From: Chitinibacter tainanensis DSM 15459
GTDB lineage: Bacteria; Pseudomonadota; Gammaproteobacteria; Burkholderiales; Chitinibacteraceae
Reading direction: 5' to 3'
Length of the DNA: 64,000 nucleotides
Assembly: GCF_000429785.1 (NCBI RefSeq)
Contig: NZ_KE386951.1
Location: 114,209 to 178,208 of the forward strand
Numbering within the stretch: the stretch's first letter is position 1; every line of letters begins with the position of its first letter. The notes under the pieces are model-generated. The model searched no databases. It was given only the letters and a program-made list of their open reading frames with translations, and had not been told where the DNA came from. Shown here piece after piece: positions 51,180-60,459 of this stretch. A program made the position numbers and the translations under genes.

Positions 51180-51563
51180 TTGCAACCCAATGAAATTCGC
51201 GCACTGGTCGATCGCTATATCGACGCCTATAACCGCATGGATATTGATGCCATGCTCTCGTGCATGCATGCACAGGTGGAGTTTAAAAACATCGAGGGCG
51301 GCGTGGTCAATGCCAGTACAGAAGGGATTGAGGCACTCAAACAGCTGGCCCAGCAATCGCTGGCCCTGTTCTCAGCCAGACAACAGCGGATTGAAGCATT
51401 CGAAATCCGGGATGGCGTTGCCCATGCGCACATCGCCTTTCACGCCGTCGTCGCCAGCGACCTGCCCAACGGCCTGCAACAAGGGCAAATTCTCAATTTC
51501 TCCGGCCGTTCTGAATTCGAATTTTGGGATGGGCTGATCGGCAAAATCACTGACATCAGCTAA
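51180..51563 (+). CDS. SnoaL/NTF2-like small protein
   Basis: 127 residues with the cone-shaped NTF2-like fold: helix LVDRYIDAYNRMDIDAMLSCM, strand HAQVEFKNIEGG, GIEALKQLAQQSLALF, and closing strands IAFHAVVASD and GRSEFEFWDGLIGKI. Family members are small isomerases, hydrolases or binding proteins; the role here is unknown. The start is read as TTG at 51180 because GGAGG lies exactly 6 bp upstream; a longer frame from an ATG at 51129 would carry that site inside the gene. Followed by a strong terminator. Confidence 0.78.
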   Translation: MQPNEIRALVDRYIDAYNRMDIDAMLSCMHAQVEFKNIEGGVVNASTEGIEALKQLAQQSLALFSARQQRIEAFEIRDGVAHAHIAFHAVVASDLPNGLQQGQILNFSGRSEFEFWDGLIGKITDIS

Positions 51564-51608
51564 AGCACTGTCGGCTCACCGCCCAACTGGCTAATCGCAT
51601 TGAGCCAT

Positions 51609-51642
51609 AAAAAACCACCTCAGCAGGCTGAGGTGGTTTTTT
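51609..51642. terminator. Bidirectional terminator
   Basis: AAAAAACCACCTCAGC and GCTGAGGTGGTTTTTT around AG. It separates the NTF2-like gene from the convergent opp operon. Confidence 0.94.
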
Positions 51643-51704
51643 CAATCTTCACCAAGCACTAAGCTTGCGCGCTAGCGAGCAAGCTTAGCCGATAGCGACT
51701 AGCC

Positions 51705-52727
51705 TTAGGCCACTTGCTCCGAAGTGGCCAACAGGCAGCTCACCTGGGTGCGGGCATTCACCACGCGCAGTTGTGGTTGCTGCTCGGCGCACAGCGGCTG
51801 GGCTTGCGGGCAACGGGTGCGGAAAACACAGCCTGACGGTGGATCGATCGGCGATGGCAAATCCCCCTGCAAGATCTGGATGGTTTTCTTGCGCTCCAGC
51901 TCAGGGTCGGGGATCGGTATCGCCGACAGCAGCGCTTTGGTGTACGGATGTTTGGGCTGATCGTACAGCGCGTGTTTTTCAGCCAGCTCCATTTCGCGGC
52001 CCAGATACATCACCAAAATCCGGTCGGAAATATGCTTTACCACCGCCAGATCGTGGGCGATGAAAATCAGCGCCAAGCCCATTTCCTGCTGCAATTCTTT
52101 CAGCAAATTGATAATTTGCGCCTGAATCGACACATCCAGCGCCGACACCGGCTCGTCACAAATAATCAGCTTGGGCTGCAAAATCAGTGCGCGGGCAATA
52201 CCGATCCGTTGGCATTGGCCACCCGAGAATTCGTGCGGATAGCGGTTGATCTGCTGCTCGGTCAGGCCCACACGCTGCATCATCACGCGCACGCGGCGCA
52301 TCACTTCGTCTTTACCCAGCTCGGGGTAATGCGTGTGCAGCGGCTCGGCGATGATTTGCGCCACGGTCATGCGTGGATCTAAGGACGCGAGCGGATCCTG
52401 GAAGATCATTTGCACTTCGCGCCGCACCGCTTGCCATTCTTTGGCGCCGGCTTTGTGCAGCTCGCGCCCCAGCCAGACGATTTCGCCGCCGGTGGCCGGA
52501 ATCAGATTCAAAATGCCGCGCGACAGGGTTGATTTGCCACAGCCCGATTCGCCGACGATCCCCAGGGTTTCGCCGGCATACAGATCAAAGGAAATCCCAT
52601 CCACGGCTTTGAGCGTGCGGGTAGACGGCAGCCAGCCTTTATCGTGCTTTACCTTGAAGTGCACTTTCAGATCGCGCACTGACAGGATGGGTTGGCGCTC
52701 GGCCACAGTTGCGGTTTCAACCGACAT
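51705..52727 (-). CDS. oppF: Oligopeptide ABC transporter ATP-binding protein OppF
   Basis: 340 residues. ABC ATPase with Walker A GESGCGKST, signature FSGGQCQRIGIARA, Walker B LIICDEPVSALD, and switch His in FIAHDLAVVKHI. The C-terminal Cys-rich tail (PSGCVFRTRCPQAQPLCAE) is the Opp/Dpp-type extension. Together with OppD it drives peptide import. The start overlaps the end of oppD by 11 bases, so the two are coupled. Confidence 0.94.
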   Translation of the reverse strand: MSVETATVAERQPILSVRDLKVHFKVKHDKGWLPSTRTLKAVDGISFDLYAGETLGIVGESGCGKSTLSRGILNLIPATGGEIVWLGRELHKAGAKEWQAVRREVQMIFQDPLASLDPRMTVAQIIAEPLHTHYPELGKDEVMRRVRVMMQRVGLTEQQINRYPHEFSGGQCQRIGIARALILQPKLIICDEPVSALDVSIQAQIINLLKELQQEMGLALIFIAHDLAVVKHISDRILVMYLGREMELAEKHALYDQPKHPYTKALLSAIPIPDPELERKKTIQILQGDLPSPIDPPSGCVFRTRCPQAQPLCAEQQPQLRVVNARTQVSCLLATSEQVA

Positions 52728-53712
52728 GGCTCATCTCCTTCAGCTGGCTCACTTCGGCCAATGATTTGTGACAGGCGCGCAAGATGCCGCCTTCCAGCGT
52801 TTGCAAGGCCGGGCGTTCGCTGTGGCAGCGAGCCTCAGCCAGCGTACAGCGCTCGCAGAAGGCACAGCCGGCAGGCATATGCGCCATATTGGGCGGATTA
52901 CCGGGAATCGATACCAGCGTATCGCCATCGTGATCCAGCCGTGGCAAGGCGCCCAACAGGCCCACGGTATACGGATGGGTAGGCTGGTAGAAAATCTGCT
53001 CAGCGCTGCCCTGCTCCATCACGCGGCCACCGTACATCACCATCACCCGGTCACATAGGCCGGCCACGACGCCCAGATCGTGGGTGATCATCACAATCGC
53101 GGTGCCGAAATCGCGCTGCAATTCCTGCATCAGGGTGATGATCTGCGCCTGCACCGTTACATCCAGCGCGGTAGTGGGCTCATCGGCGATCAGTACTTCC
53201 GGCTCGCACAGCAAGGCCATGGCAATCATTACCCGCTGGCGCATCCCGCCTGAAAACTCGTGCGGATACATATCCACGCGGCGCGCTGCTTCAGGGATTT
53301 TCACCGCTTCCAGCAACTCGATGGCGCGGGTTTTAGCCGCGCGGCGGGTCATGTTTTTGTGCAGCTCCAGCACTTCGGTCATCTGCCGTTCCACGGTCAG
53401 ATACGGGTTGAGCGAGGTCATCGGGTCTTGGAAAATCATCGCCACGCGATTACCGCGAATGCGGTTAAGCTCGCGCGTCGACATCCCCAGCAGGTTTTGC
53501 CCTTCAAACAGCACTTCGCCGCGGGCCTGGCCGTTTTTGGCCAACAGCCCCATCATGGCCAGCACGGTCTGGCTTTTACCCGAGCCCGATTCACCCACGA
53601 TGCCCAAGGTCTGGCCGCGATCCAGCTCAAACGACACCCCGTTCACCGCGCTAACCAGGCCATCATGCGTGGCAAAATCCACGCCCAGATTATTCACTCG
53701 TAATAATGTCAT
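52717..53712 (-). CDS. oppD: Oligopeptide ABC transporter ATP-binding protein OppD
   Basis: 331 residues. Walker A GESGSGKSQT, signature FSGGMRQRVMIAMALL, Walker B LIADEPTTALD, His switch MITHDLGVVAGL, and the family's C-terminal Cys cluster (MPAGCAFCERCTLAEARCH), which may hold an Fe-S cluster as found in some Opp/Dpp ATPases. It starts 9 bp after the oppC stop. Confidence 0.94.
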   Translation of the reverse strand: MTLLRVNNLGVDFATHDGLVSAVNGVSFELDRGQTLGIVGESGSGKSQTVLAMMGLLAKNGQARGEVLFEGQNLLGMSTRELNRIRGNRVAMIFQDPMTSLNPYLTVERQMTEVLELHKNMTRRAAKTRAIELLEAVKIPEAARRVDMYPHEFSGGMRQRVMIAMALLCEPEVLIADEPTTALDVTVQAQIITLMQELQRDFGTAIVMITHDLGVVAGLCDRVMVMYGGRVMEQGSAEQIFYQPTHPYTVGLLGALPRLDHDGDTLVSIPGNPPNMAHMPAGCAFCERCTLAEARCHSERPALQTLEGGILRACHKSLAEVSQLKEMSHVG

Positions 53713-53721
53713 GGTCTTTCC

Positions 53722-54636
53722 TTAGCGATCTTTCGGGTCGAGCGCATCGCGCATCCCGTCACCGATGTAGTTGGCGCAATACAGCGTCAAGCTCAGCATG
53801 ACACCGGGGAACAGCAACATCCATGGCGTGTTTTCCATCACGGCCGCGCCATCATGAATCAACACCCCCCAGCTGGTCATCGGCTCTTGCACCCCAAGCC
53901 CCAAGAAAGACAGCACCGATTCGGTCAAAATCACGCCCGGCACAGTAATCGTCGTGTAGATCACCACGATGCCCAAGAGATTAGGCACGATATGGCGCAG
54001 AATCTGCTTATGCACCGGTACCCCGATACAGCGCGCCGCTTCGATGAATTCTTTCGATTTCAGCGACAACGTTTGTCCCCGCACCACGCGGGCCATGTCC
54101 ATCCAGCTAAACACGGTGATGGTCAGTACCACCAGATAAAACTCGCGGCCCAGCAGCGTCACCATCAGAATGGCGATCAGCAGGTACGGCACGGCATACA
54201 TCATGTCCACGATCCGCATCATGATGCTATCGACCCGACCACCCAGAAAACCGGCGGTGGCGCCCCACAAAATGCCCAAAGTGACCGAGGCCAGCGTGGC
54301 CATCAGCCCGACAAACAGCGAAATCCGCCCGCCAATCAGCGTGCGCACCAGCAAATCGCGGCCCATTTCATCGGTACCGAACAGATGCATATTGTGCAAG
54401 GTTGGCGCCAGGCCCATCGCATCCCAGTCGGTGGTATCAAATTGATGCGGCAGGAACATCGGCCCAAAAATACAGGCCAGTGCAATCAGCGACAGCAAGA
54501 CCAGGCTGACGACGGCGGCTTTATTGCGTAAAAAGCGGCGGCGCGCATCAGCCCACGGGCTGCGGCTGGCGATTTGCGGCGCGGCTACAGCCTCGGCGGC
54601 GGCCTGCAAAATAGCTTGGTTTTTTTCTTGATTCAT
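53722..54636 (-). CDS. oppC: Oligopeptide ABC transporter permease OppC
   Basis: 304 residues with six membrane helices. Opp/Dpp permease features: N-terminal RRRFLRNKAAVVSLVLL, HLFGTDEMGRDLLVR in the first periplasmic loop, and the coupling motif with EFIEAARCIGVPVHKQILRHIVPN (residues about 195-220). The ATG at 54636 has AAGGGGG upstream. 10 bp from oppB. Confidence 0.94.
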   Translation of the reverse strand: MNQEKNQAILQAAAEAVAAPQIASRSPWADARRRFLRNKAAVVSLVLLSLIALACIFGPMFLPHQFDTTDWDAMGLAPTLHNMHLFGTDEMGRDLLVRTLIGGRISLFVGLMATLASVTLGILWGATAGFLGGRVDSIMMRIVDMMYAVPYLLIAILMVTLLGREFYLVVLTITVFSWMDMARVVRGQTLSLKSKEFIEAARCIGVPVHKQILRHIVPNLLGIVVIYTTITVPGVILTESVLSFLGLGVQEPMTSWGVLIHDGAAVMENTPWMLLFPGVMLSLTLYCANYIGDGMRDALDPKDR

Positions 54637-54646
54637 GGCGGCCCCC

Positions 54647-55567
54647 TTAGTAGCGAATCTTCGGATCAAGGGCGGCATACACCAGATCGACGATCAGGTT
54701 TAGCAGCACAGCAAAAACGGTAACCAGCACCACCAGCCCCAGCACCAGCGTGTAATCGCGGTTTGACGCGCCATTCACAATCAGCTTGCCCAAGCCCGGC
54801 AGCGAAAACACCGTTTCGGTCACGACCGCCGAGGCAATCGAAGAAATCGTCAGCGGGCCCATCACCGACACCACCGGCAGCATGGCTGGTTTGAGCGCAT
54901 GGCGACGAATGATGGTGTGCATCGGCAAGCCTTTGGCGCGGGCGGTACGGATAAAGTTACTGTTCAGCACTTCGATCAGGCTACCGCGCATCACCCGGCC
55001 AATGGTGGCCATATTAATCACGGTAAGCAGCGCAATCGGCAATACCATATAGGTGAGCTGAAAGCCTTGCCAACCGCCGGCCGGCAGCCATTTGAGCCAC
55101 ACGCCAAAAATCAGCACCAGCACCGGGCCGATCACAAACGATGGCACGGCACTGCCGACATTGCCCAGCAACATCACAAAGTAATCCACGATGCTGTTCT
55201 GCCGCAGCGCGGCGGTGACGCCCAGCGCCACGCCGATAATCAGCGCCAGCACCATGGCGACACCACCGATGGTCAGCGATACTGGCAAGGCTGCAGCCAC
55301 CAGCTCATTCACCGACCAGTCGGCATAACGGAAAGAAGCCCCCAGATCGCCCTGTACCAAGCCTTTGAGGTAGTACAGGTATTGCTGCCACAGCGGCAGA
55401 TCCAGATGGTATTTGGCATTCAGATTGGCCAGCACGGCTTCGGACACTTTGCGTTCGGTATCGAACGGGCCGCCCGGCGTGGCATGCAAAAGCAGATAAC
55501 AGACGGTAATCACCGCCAACATGGTCGGGATCGTTGCCAGCAGGCGACGTAGCGCATAAGACCACAT
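54647..55567 (-). CDS. oppB: Oligopeptide ABC transporter permease OppB
   Basis: 306 residues with six membrane helices. Starts MWSYALRRLLATIPTML, the classical OppB/DppB beginning, with HATPGGPFDTER after the first helix and the coupling motif IRTARAKGLPMHTIIRRHALKPA. TTGGAG precedes the ATG at 55567. It is separated from oppA by a 331-bp gap. Confidence 0.94.
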   Translation of the reverse strand: MWSYALRRLLATIPTMLAVITVCYLLLHATPGGPFDTERKVSEAVLANLNAKYHLDLPLWQQYLYYLKGLVQGDLGASFRYADWSVNELVAAALPVSLTIGGVAMVLALIIGVALGVTAALRQNSIVDYFVMLLGNVGSAVPSFVIGPVLVLIFGVWLKWLPAGGWQGFQLTYMVLPIALLTVINMATIGRVMRGSLIEVLNSNFIRTARAKGLPMHTIIRRHALKPAMLPVVSVMGPLTISSIASAVVTETVFSLPGLGKLIVNGASNRDYTLVLGLVVLVTVFAVLLNLIVDLVYAALDPKIRY

Positions 55568-55765
55568 AGTGAAACTCCAAAAACGTTTCCCGCAAGGCGG
55601 GTTAATCCATCCCGTGATGGCGATGGCAAGACGGCCCGAAGGCAGCTTCAACAACGCGCGGGCACCCTACTGTTGTAACGGCTTGGCGGGCCCCACACTT
55701 TGCGCAGGATTAAATCTCGCTGCGCCAACTGCCCTTCCTACGGGATATCCCTAGATCGCGACCAG

Positions 55766-55814
55766 GGGTATACATCGCCGTAGCAAGGTAGATTTACTTC
55801 ATCAGGGAATACAG
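55766..55814. repeat. Degenerate copy of the 49-bp palindromic repeat
   Basis: GGGTAT at the left and ATACAG at the right, exactly 49 bp apart, but the inner arms pair poorly. An outward TGGTAT box lies 5 bp to the right (55820-55825), as in intact copies. Kept as a candidate because spacing and outer box both fit. Confidence 0.4.
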
Positions 55815-55854
55815 CTAGGTGGTATCCCTAGGTTTTGCCACTTTCAAAAGACAA

Positions 55855-55881
55855 AACCCCGCCTGCATTGCAGACGGGGTT
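55855..55881 (-). terminator. Terminator/attenuator after oppA
   Basis: On the minus strand AACCCCG...CTGC pairs with GCAG..CGGGGTT around AAT, followed by TTTTGTC. It lies 18 bp beyond the oppA stop and would raise oppA over oppBCDF expression. Confidence 0.8.
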
Positions 55882-55898
55882 GCCACACTAAGCCAGGC

Positions 55899-57500
55899 TT
55901 AGTGTTTGATGATGTAGTGGTCTTGCGTACGACGACGTTCGGTTGGGTTCGCCTGATCGTAACCACCCACATAGGCTTTCACCAGACGTGGATAGGTGTA
56001 TTGCAGCAATGGAATCACTGGATAGTCTTCCATCACCAGACGCGTGCCTTCGGTCAGCAGCTGGCTGCGTTTGGCGGCATCCGTGGTCGCGGCGGCCTGT
56101 TTGAACAATTCCTGCGCTTTAGCATTGCAGTTTTTGTTGTCGTTCTGGTCAGAGCCACATTCCACCAAGGTGGTGAATGAAGTCGCGTCGTTGTAATCCG
56201 CGCTCCAGCCATTGCGAGCGATTTGATAATCACCGTCATGACGTTTTTTCACCAGCACCTTGAATTCCATGTTTTCCAGCTGGGTATCAAGGCCCAGTTT
56301 GGATTTCCACTCAGAAGCGGCCCAAATTGCCATTTTCTTGTGGTATTCGTTGGTGTTGTAGATGAAGGTCAGCTTGGTGCCTGGTTTCACGCCAGCATCT
56401 GCCAACAGCTTTTTGGCTTCATCCACGCGTTTCGCCATAGGCCATTTCGCCCACTCGTACGGTACGGATTTAGCACCGGCTACGCCATTCACCATAATGC
56501 TGTACACCGGTGGCTGACCATCGGCAGTCACTTTATTGGCCAGCAACTCGCGATCCAGCACCAGATTCAGCGCTTTACGTACGCGTACGTCTTTCAGCAG
56601 TGGATCGGTGTTGTTAAGGCTGTAGTAGCGAATACCCAGGCCGAGCGAGTTGCGCAGCTCTTTTGGATAATCGGTTTTGAGCTTGGCAAAACTATTCGGG
56701 GTGATTTCCAGTGTCCAGTCGGCTTCGCCAGACAGATACAGTTTTTGCGCGGCATCTTGCGATTCGATCGGCAGATAGTTCACTTTGGTGATCTGCACGT
56801 TTTTCGCATTCCAGTAGTTCGGGTTTTTCTCCAGCACCATCTTGCTGTTGACTTTCCACTCTTTCAGCACGTAAGCGCCGTTACCTACCAGATTGCCCGG
56901 TTTCACCCAGTCTTTACCGAATTTTTCTACAGTTGCGCGGTGCAGTGGTGCGAAGTTCGGGTTCGCCAGCAGCTCAGGCAGGAAAGCCACTGGGCCGTTG
57001 GTTTTCACTTCGAACGTGGTTTTGTCGATTGCGCGCACGCCAAGTTTATCGGTAGGTGCTTTGCCTTCAGCTGCTTCTTTACCATTGGCAAAGAATACGC
57101 CGAATGCCGAGCTGTAATTTGAAGCTTGCTTAGGATCGATGAAACGACGGAATGCATACACAAAATCATCGGCCGTGATCGGCTGGCCATTGCTGAATTT
57201 GGCATCTTTGCGCAGCTTGAACACCCAAGTGGTCGCATCGGTTTGCTTCCAGCTCTCGGCCACGGCCGGTACCACTTTGCCTGAGCCATTAATCGCAGTC
57301 AGACCTTCAAACAGATCAATCGCGATATTGGCGGCCGGTACGGTTTCCACGTTAGCCGGGTCCAGAGTTTCAGGCTCGGCACCATTGGTGCGGGTCAGTT
57401 CCTGAGTGGCGTGCAGTTGAACGCCTTTAGGGATTTCTGCAGCTTGAGTGCTGGCTACAAAACCGATTGCCAGCAGGCTGGCCAGTAATTTGTGATTCAT
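55899..57500 (-). CDS. oppA: Oligopeptide-binding periplasmic protein OppA/MppA-like
   Basis: 533 residues, family 5 solute-binding protein. Signal peptide (LLASLLAIGFVASTQA), the family opening EPETLDPANVETVPAANIAIDLFEGL, and later FKLRKDAKFSNGQPITADDFVYAFRR. The C-terminal VMEDYPVIPLLQYTYPRLVK is typical for OppA/MppA. It captures peptides in the periplasm and hands them to OppBC. AAGGAG lies 7 bp before the start. First gene of the operon. Confidence 0.94.
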   Translation of the reverse strand: MNHKLLASLLAIGFVASTQAAEIPKGVQLHATQELTRTNGAEPETLDPANVETVPAANIAIDLFEGLTAINGSGKVVPAVAESWKQTDATTWVFKLRKDAKFSNGQPITADDFVYAFRRFIDPKQASNYSSAFGVFFANGKEAAEGKAPTDKLGVRAIDKTTFEVKTNGPVAFLPELLANPNFAPLHRATVEKFGKDWVKPGNLVGNGAYVLKEWKVNSKMVLEKNPNYWNAKNVQITKVNYLPIESQDAAQKLYLSGEADWTLEITPNSFAKLKTDYPKELRNSLGLGIRYYSLNNTDPLLKDVRVRKALNLVLDRELLANKVTADGQPPVYSIMVNGVAGAKSVPYEWAKWPMAKRVDEAKKLLADAGVKPGTKLTFIYNTNEYHKKMAIWAASEWKSKLGLDTQLENMEFKVLVKKRHDGDYQIARNGWSADYNDATSFTTLVECGSDQNDNKNCNAKAQELFKQAAATTDAAKRSQLLTEGTRLVMEDYPVIPLLQYTYPRLVKAYVGGYDQANPTERRRTQDHYIIKH

Positions 57501-57685
57501 CGAAACAACTCCTTAAGCAAGAAGGATACGAAGCGCGACACGAGCAAGAGGCCAGCAGGGCCGCACAGCGGCGAAATGCGGGCTGGATCAACCAGCATGC
57601 AAGCCATTATGTGACGCTTGTTCGTGCGCGATAATTGCCGATTGCCCTAGGCTTGGCTCAGCCAAGCCCAAAGGCTGCTACACGC

Positions 57686-58723
57686 TTAGAAGCTAACGTA
57701 AACACCCAGCGCTACAGTTGCTGGATCTTTGCCGGCCACGGTGCTTGATTTGAAGCCTGGTACAAAGTCGGTATCGGCTTTGTTATCGATGAGCGAGCCT
57801 TCCAGATACAGCGCTGAGCTGATCTTTTTGCTGCCCATGGTCACTTCTGGCAATGCGTATTCGTAACCAGCCAGGAACAGGTTGGCACCTGATTTATCCG
57901 CGTAGGTGTGTGCGATACGGAAGGTGTGATCACCGGTCACGTATTGCATGTTCTCACCCAGCATCCAGCCGCTGCTACGTGCAGCTTTTTCGTTGGCCCA
58001 TTTTTCGGTATTCACAAACACCACGCCGTAAGTCAGGCCTTCAGCCACTTTACCGCGTACGCCGGCCAGTACCGAATTACGGTCATTGCCTTTTACCGCG
58101 CCACGATCACGCTCAGCGGCATAACCGAAATCAAAACCGAACATTGGGTTCAGATCGTAGGCCACGCTGGTGTAGAAAGCCTGATCTGGCTCATTGGTAC
58201 CTTGGGTGGTATCCACTTGCACACTGGCGCGAACAGTCAGACCGCCCATTTTTGGCGATACGTATTTGATTTGTTTCGAAGGACGGCTAGCAGCGCCGCG
58301 ATCAAACAGCGTACCCAGTGAAGCGTAACCGTTGAAAATATCGTAACCAATGAAGCCCATACGGATCGGAGAATCATCACGACCCACAGTAACGGTACCG
58401 AAGCTATCGGCCCAGCGTACGTACAGTTTGCGATCACCGAAGAAGCCCAGACCGGCCGGAATGACGTCGGTGTCTTTGCTCAGGTAGGTGCTCACTTCCC
58501 ACTGCAGCTTGCCGCTCGCAGTGATGTCATGCGTGCCTTTCACATCGATCGAAGAGCCAACATCCGATGGGCCTTGGTAAAAATCGGTTTTACCGTCGTG
58601 GTTGGTTTGGTCTTTGTTGTAGGTCACTTCGGTCTGCAGAAAGCCGCCCACAGTGATGTCAGCTTGGGCGCCAGCGGCGAGGAAAGCCGCAGCGATGGCG
58701 GCAGCGATAAATTTGGTTTGCAT
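57686..58723 (-). CDS. Gram-negative porin
   Basis: 345 residues. Signal peptide (FIAAAIAAAFLAAGAQA) followed by DITVGGFLQTEV, then alternating amphipathic strands of a 16-strand trimeric porin. The KLYVRWADSFGTVTVGRDDSP stretch is the conserved strand-loop typical of betaproteobacterial (Neisseria/Bordetella) porins, and the chain ends in ALGVYVSF with a terminal Phe for outer-membrane assembly. AGGGAG precedes the start. Single gene. Confidence 0.93.
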   Translation of the reverse strand: MQTKFIAAAIAAAFLAAGAQADITVGGFLQTEVTYNKDQTNHDGKTDFYQGPSDVGSSIDVKGTHDITASGKLQWEVSTYLSKDTDVIPAGLGFFGDRKLYVRWADSFGTVTVGRDDSPIRMGFIGYDIFNGYASLGTLFDRGAASRPSKQIKYVSPKMGGLTVRASVQVDTTQGTNEPDQAFYTSVAYDLNPMFGFDFGYAAERDRGAVKGNDRNSVLAGVRGKVAEGLTYGVVFVNTEKWANEKAARSSGWMLGENMQYVTGDHTFRIAHTYADKSGANLFLAGYEYALPEVTMGSKKISSALYLEGSLIDNKADTDFVPGFKSSTVAGKDPATVALGVYVSF

Positions 58724-59226
58724 GTGGGTGACTCCCTGTAATTGGTCGAAAATCGCTCAATGTAAAATTCACATTTCCATCAACAATTTTTCACAAACAG
58801 GTAAACCTAGCGGCAGTAGGGGTATCACTAATAGAGCCCATCAATCAATACTCACCACTAGCACCAACACACTGATTTTATTCACCAATTACCATTCATC
58901 GAACCACCCAAACTACCCCAAAAACAGATTGATAGGTGTTTTCCCGTAGATCGCCGCCTATTCACCGAAATTACCCACACAAAGCTCGCACGAAGATTAC
59001 AAGCCCACCCAATCACTACGTACTTTTACGACAGAAAACCGCCCAAATCGACGGCTAAATGCGGTTTAGCAGCCTATCGTGGTCAAGGAAAGATAGCTTT
59101 TAACAATCGCGTCATATTTTCGGTGCATAAAAAAGCCCCGCCAGAAGGCGGGGCCAAACTGTTGCGCACAAACATCACCCAAACTGTTATGCTCGGCGCA
59201 TAGGTCGCGTTTAAAACGCCCTGTAG
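58724..59226. other. 503-bp AT-rich intergenic region upstream of the porin gene
   Basis: No gene recognised. On the minus strand a possible porin promoter reads TTGTTG, 16 bp, TACATT (about 58758-58785). The right part holds the acyltransferase terminator (59128-59154). AT content is clearly above that of neighbouring genes, usual for a strong porin promoter region. Confidence 0.5.
59128..59154 (-). terminator. Terminator of the acyltransferase operon
   Basis: GCCCCGCC and GGCGGGGC (59135-59142 with 59147-59154) around AGAA, followed on the minus strand by TTTTTT (plus A-run 59128-59134). Confidence 0.9.
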
Positions 59227-60459
59227 TTAGGCTTCGGCCAAATTAGCCTGCTGAAATTGCTGCCAGCGGGTCCGCAAACGGGCCAGCACCCCACGCACAC
59301 CATGCTGCAACAGTGGGCGCTCGAAGCCATAAGTGAGCAGAGCCGCCCACGCTAGCGCCGCCAGCCATGCCACCACAAACATACTCCAGCGCCAGCTGGG
59401 ATCATCCATCGGCACTGGTGTTGCAGCCGGCCACCAGCCATATTCCTTGATAACCCGCGCCACCACCTGATGCCAGAGGTAAAGGTTGTAGGACAGCAGC
59501 GAGAGCCAAACCGTGACGCGGTTGGCAATCAGGCTACGCACCAGCGCCGGGGCGTAGCTGCCCGCCACCACCAGCACCACAAACAAGCCGGCCAGCGCCA
59601 GCCGGTGCGCCGATTGCCACAGCGCATAGCCTTCGGCCGCCCCCCGCGCCTGATTCAAATCGGCAAACAATAACGCCAGCACCAGCAAGGCCAGCAACAC
59701 CAGCCCCGCACACCATGGGCGCAATTGCGCCCACAATACGGCCGGCCCCTGCCGTAACCACACCAGCAGATAGGCGCTGAGCATGCCCGCCGCAAACAGA
59801 TCCAGAAAACCCGGTAGTTGATTATTCCGATGCGAAAATTCGCCCAGCGGCTGGGTATGCGTCCAGGCCCGATACGCCAGTGCCAGCAGCACCATGCCGG
59901 CGCACACTAGCCACGGCTGGCGCCTAAAACCCCAAGCCAGCAATGGAAACAGCAGATAAAACTGCACCTCCACTCCCAGCGACCAGAACACCCCGTTGAT
60001 CGAATAATGCGTATCGGCAAACAGATTGTGGATAAAGGTTAGATGCATCAATACATCCACCCAGTATCCACGCTCAGCGCTTGTGGGATATAGCGTAGGG
60101 AAACATACCAGCAGGATCAGCATTGCCAGCCAATAGGAAGGCAAAATCTTGATCGCCCGCCGATAGGTGTAATGCGCCAGACTCGCCAGCGGCGCGCCTT
60201 CGAGCATGGTTTTGGCCTGCGGGTAGGTAAGACAAAACGCGCTCAGAAAGAAAAACAGCTCCACCCCCAGCGCGCCGGCCACTTGCAACGCTTCCAGATT
60301 ATGCTGGCCACCGGTTAAGGGCAGCGGAATCACCCACCAGGTAATCTGCCAATAGTGAAACAAGATCACCAAAGCAATCGCCAGCCCGCGCAAGCCATCC
60401 ACAATGGCCACATGCTGGGTCGCCGGGGCAGGCCCGGCCTTAAGCTGGGCGGTGCTCAT
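59227..60459 (-). CDS. Acyltransferase 3 family membrane protein (O-acetyltransferase)
   Basis: 410 residues with about ten membrane helices. Family marks: DGLRGLAIALVILFHYW near residue 20 (the conserved Arg and the helix-2 His), GVELFFFLSAFCLTY (the FFxxSGF-like motif, here FFLSAF), and SLGVEVQFYLLFPLLAW. Such enzymes transfer acetyl or other acyl groups from cytoplasmic CoA to extracytoplasmic sugars. Its start overlaps the stop of the upstream gene (ATGA, 60456-60459), so it is translated together with a carbohydrate-binding-like protein. Confidence 0.9.
   Translation of the reverse strand: MSTAQLKAGPAPATQHVAIVDGLRGLAIALVILFHYWQITWWVIPLPLTGGQHNLEALQVAGALGVELFFFLSAFCLTYPQAKTMLEGAPLASLAHYTYRRAIKILPSYWLAMLILLVCFPTLYPTSAERGYWVDVLMHLTFIHNLFADTHYSINGVFWSLGVEVQFYLLFPLLAWGFRRQPWLVCAGMVLLALAYRAWTHTQPLGEFSHRNNQLPGFLDLFAAGMLSAYLLVWLRQGPAVLWAQLRPWCAGLVLLALLVLALLFADLNQARGAAEGYALWQSAHRLALAGLFVVLVVAGSYAPALVRSLIANRVTVWLSLLSYNLYLWHQVVARVIKEYGWWPAATPVPMDDPSWRWSMFVVAWLAALAWAALLTYGFERPLLQHGVRGVLARLRTRWQQFQQANLAEA

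Larger units (their letters stand above)
55568..55898. other. 331-bp gap between oppA and oppB
   Basis: No gene recognised. It holds the oppA terminator at its right end (55855-55881), a degenerate copy of the 49-bp repeat (55766-55814) and several further GGGATATCCC-like palindromic fragments between 55741 and 55830. A promoter for oppBCDF may lie here but none is clear. Confidence 0.6.

Noticed and set aside
58820-58868. GGGTAT start suggesting another 49-bp palindrome upstream of the porin gene
   Set aside because: No ATACCC-like end at 49 bp and no arm complementarity.
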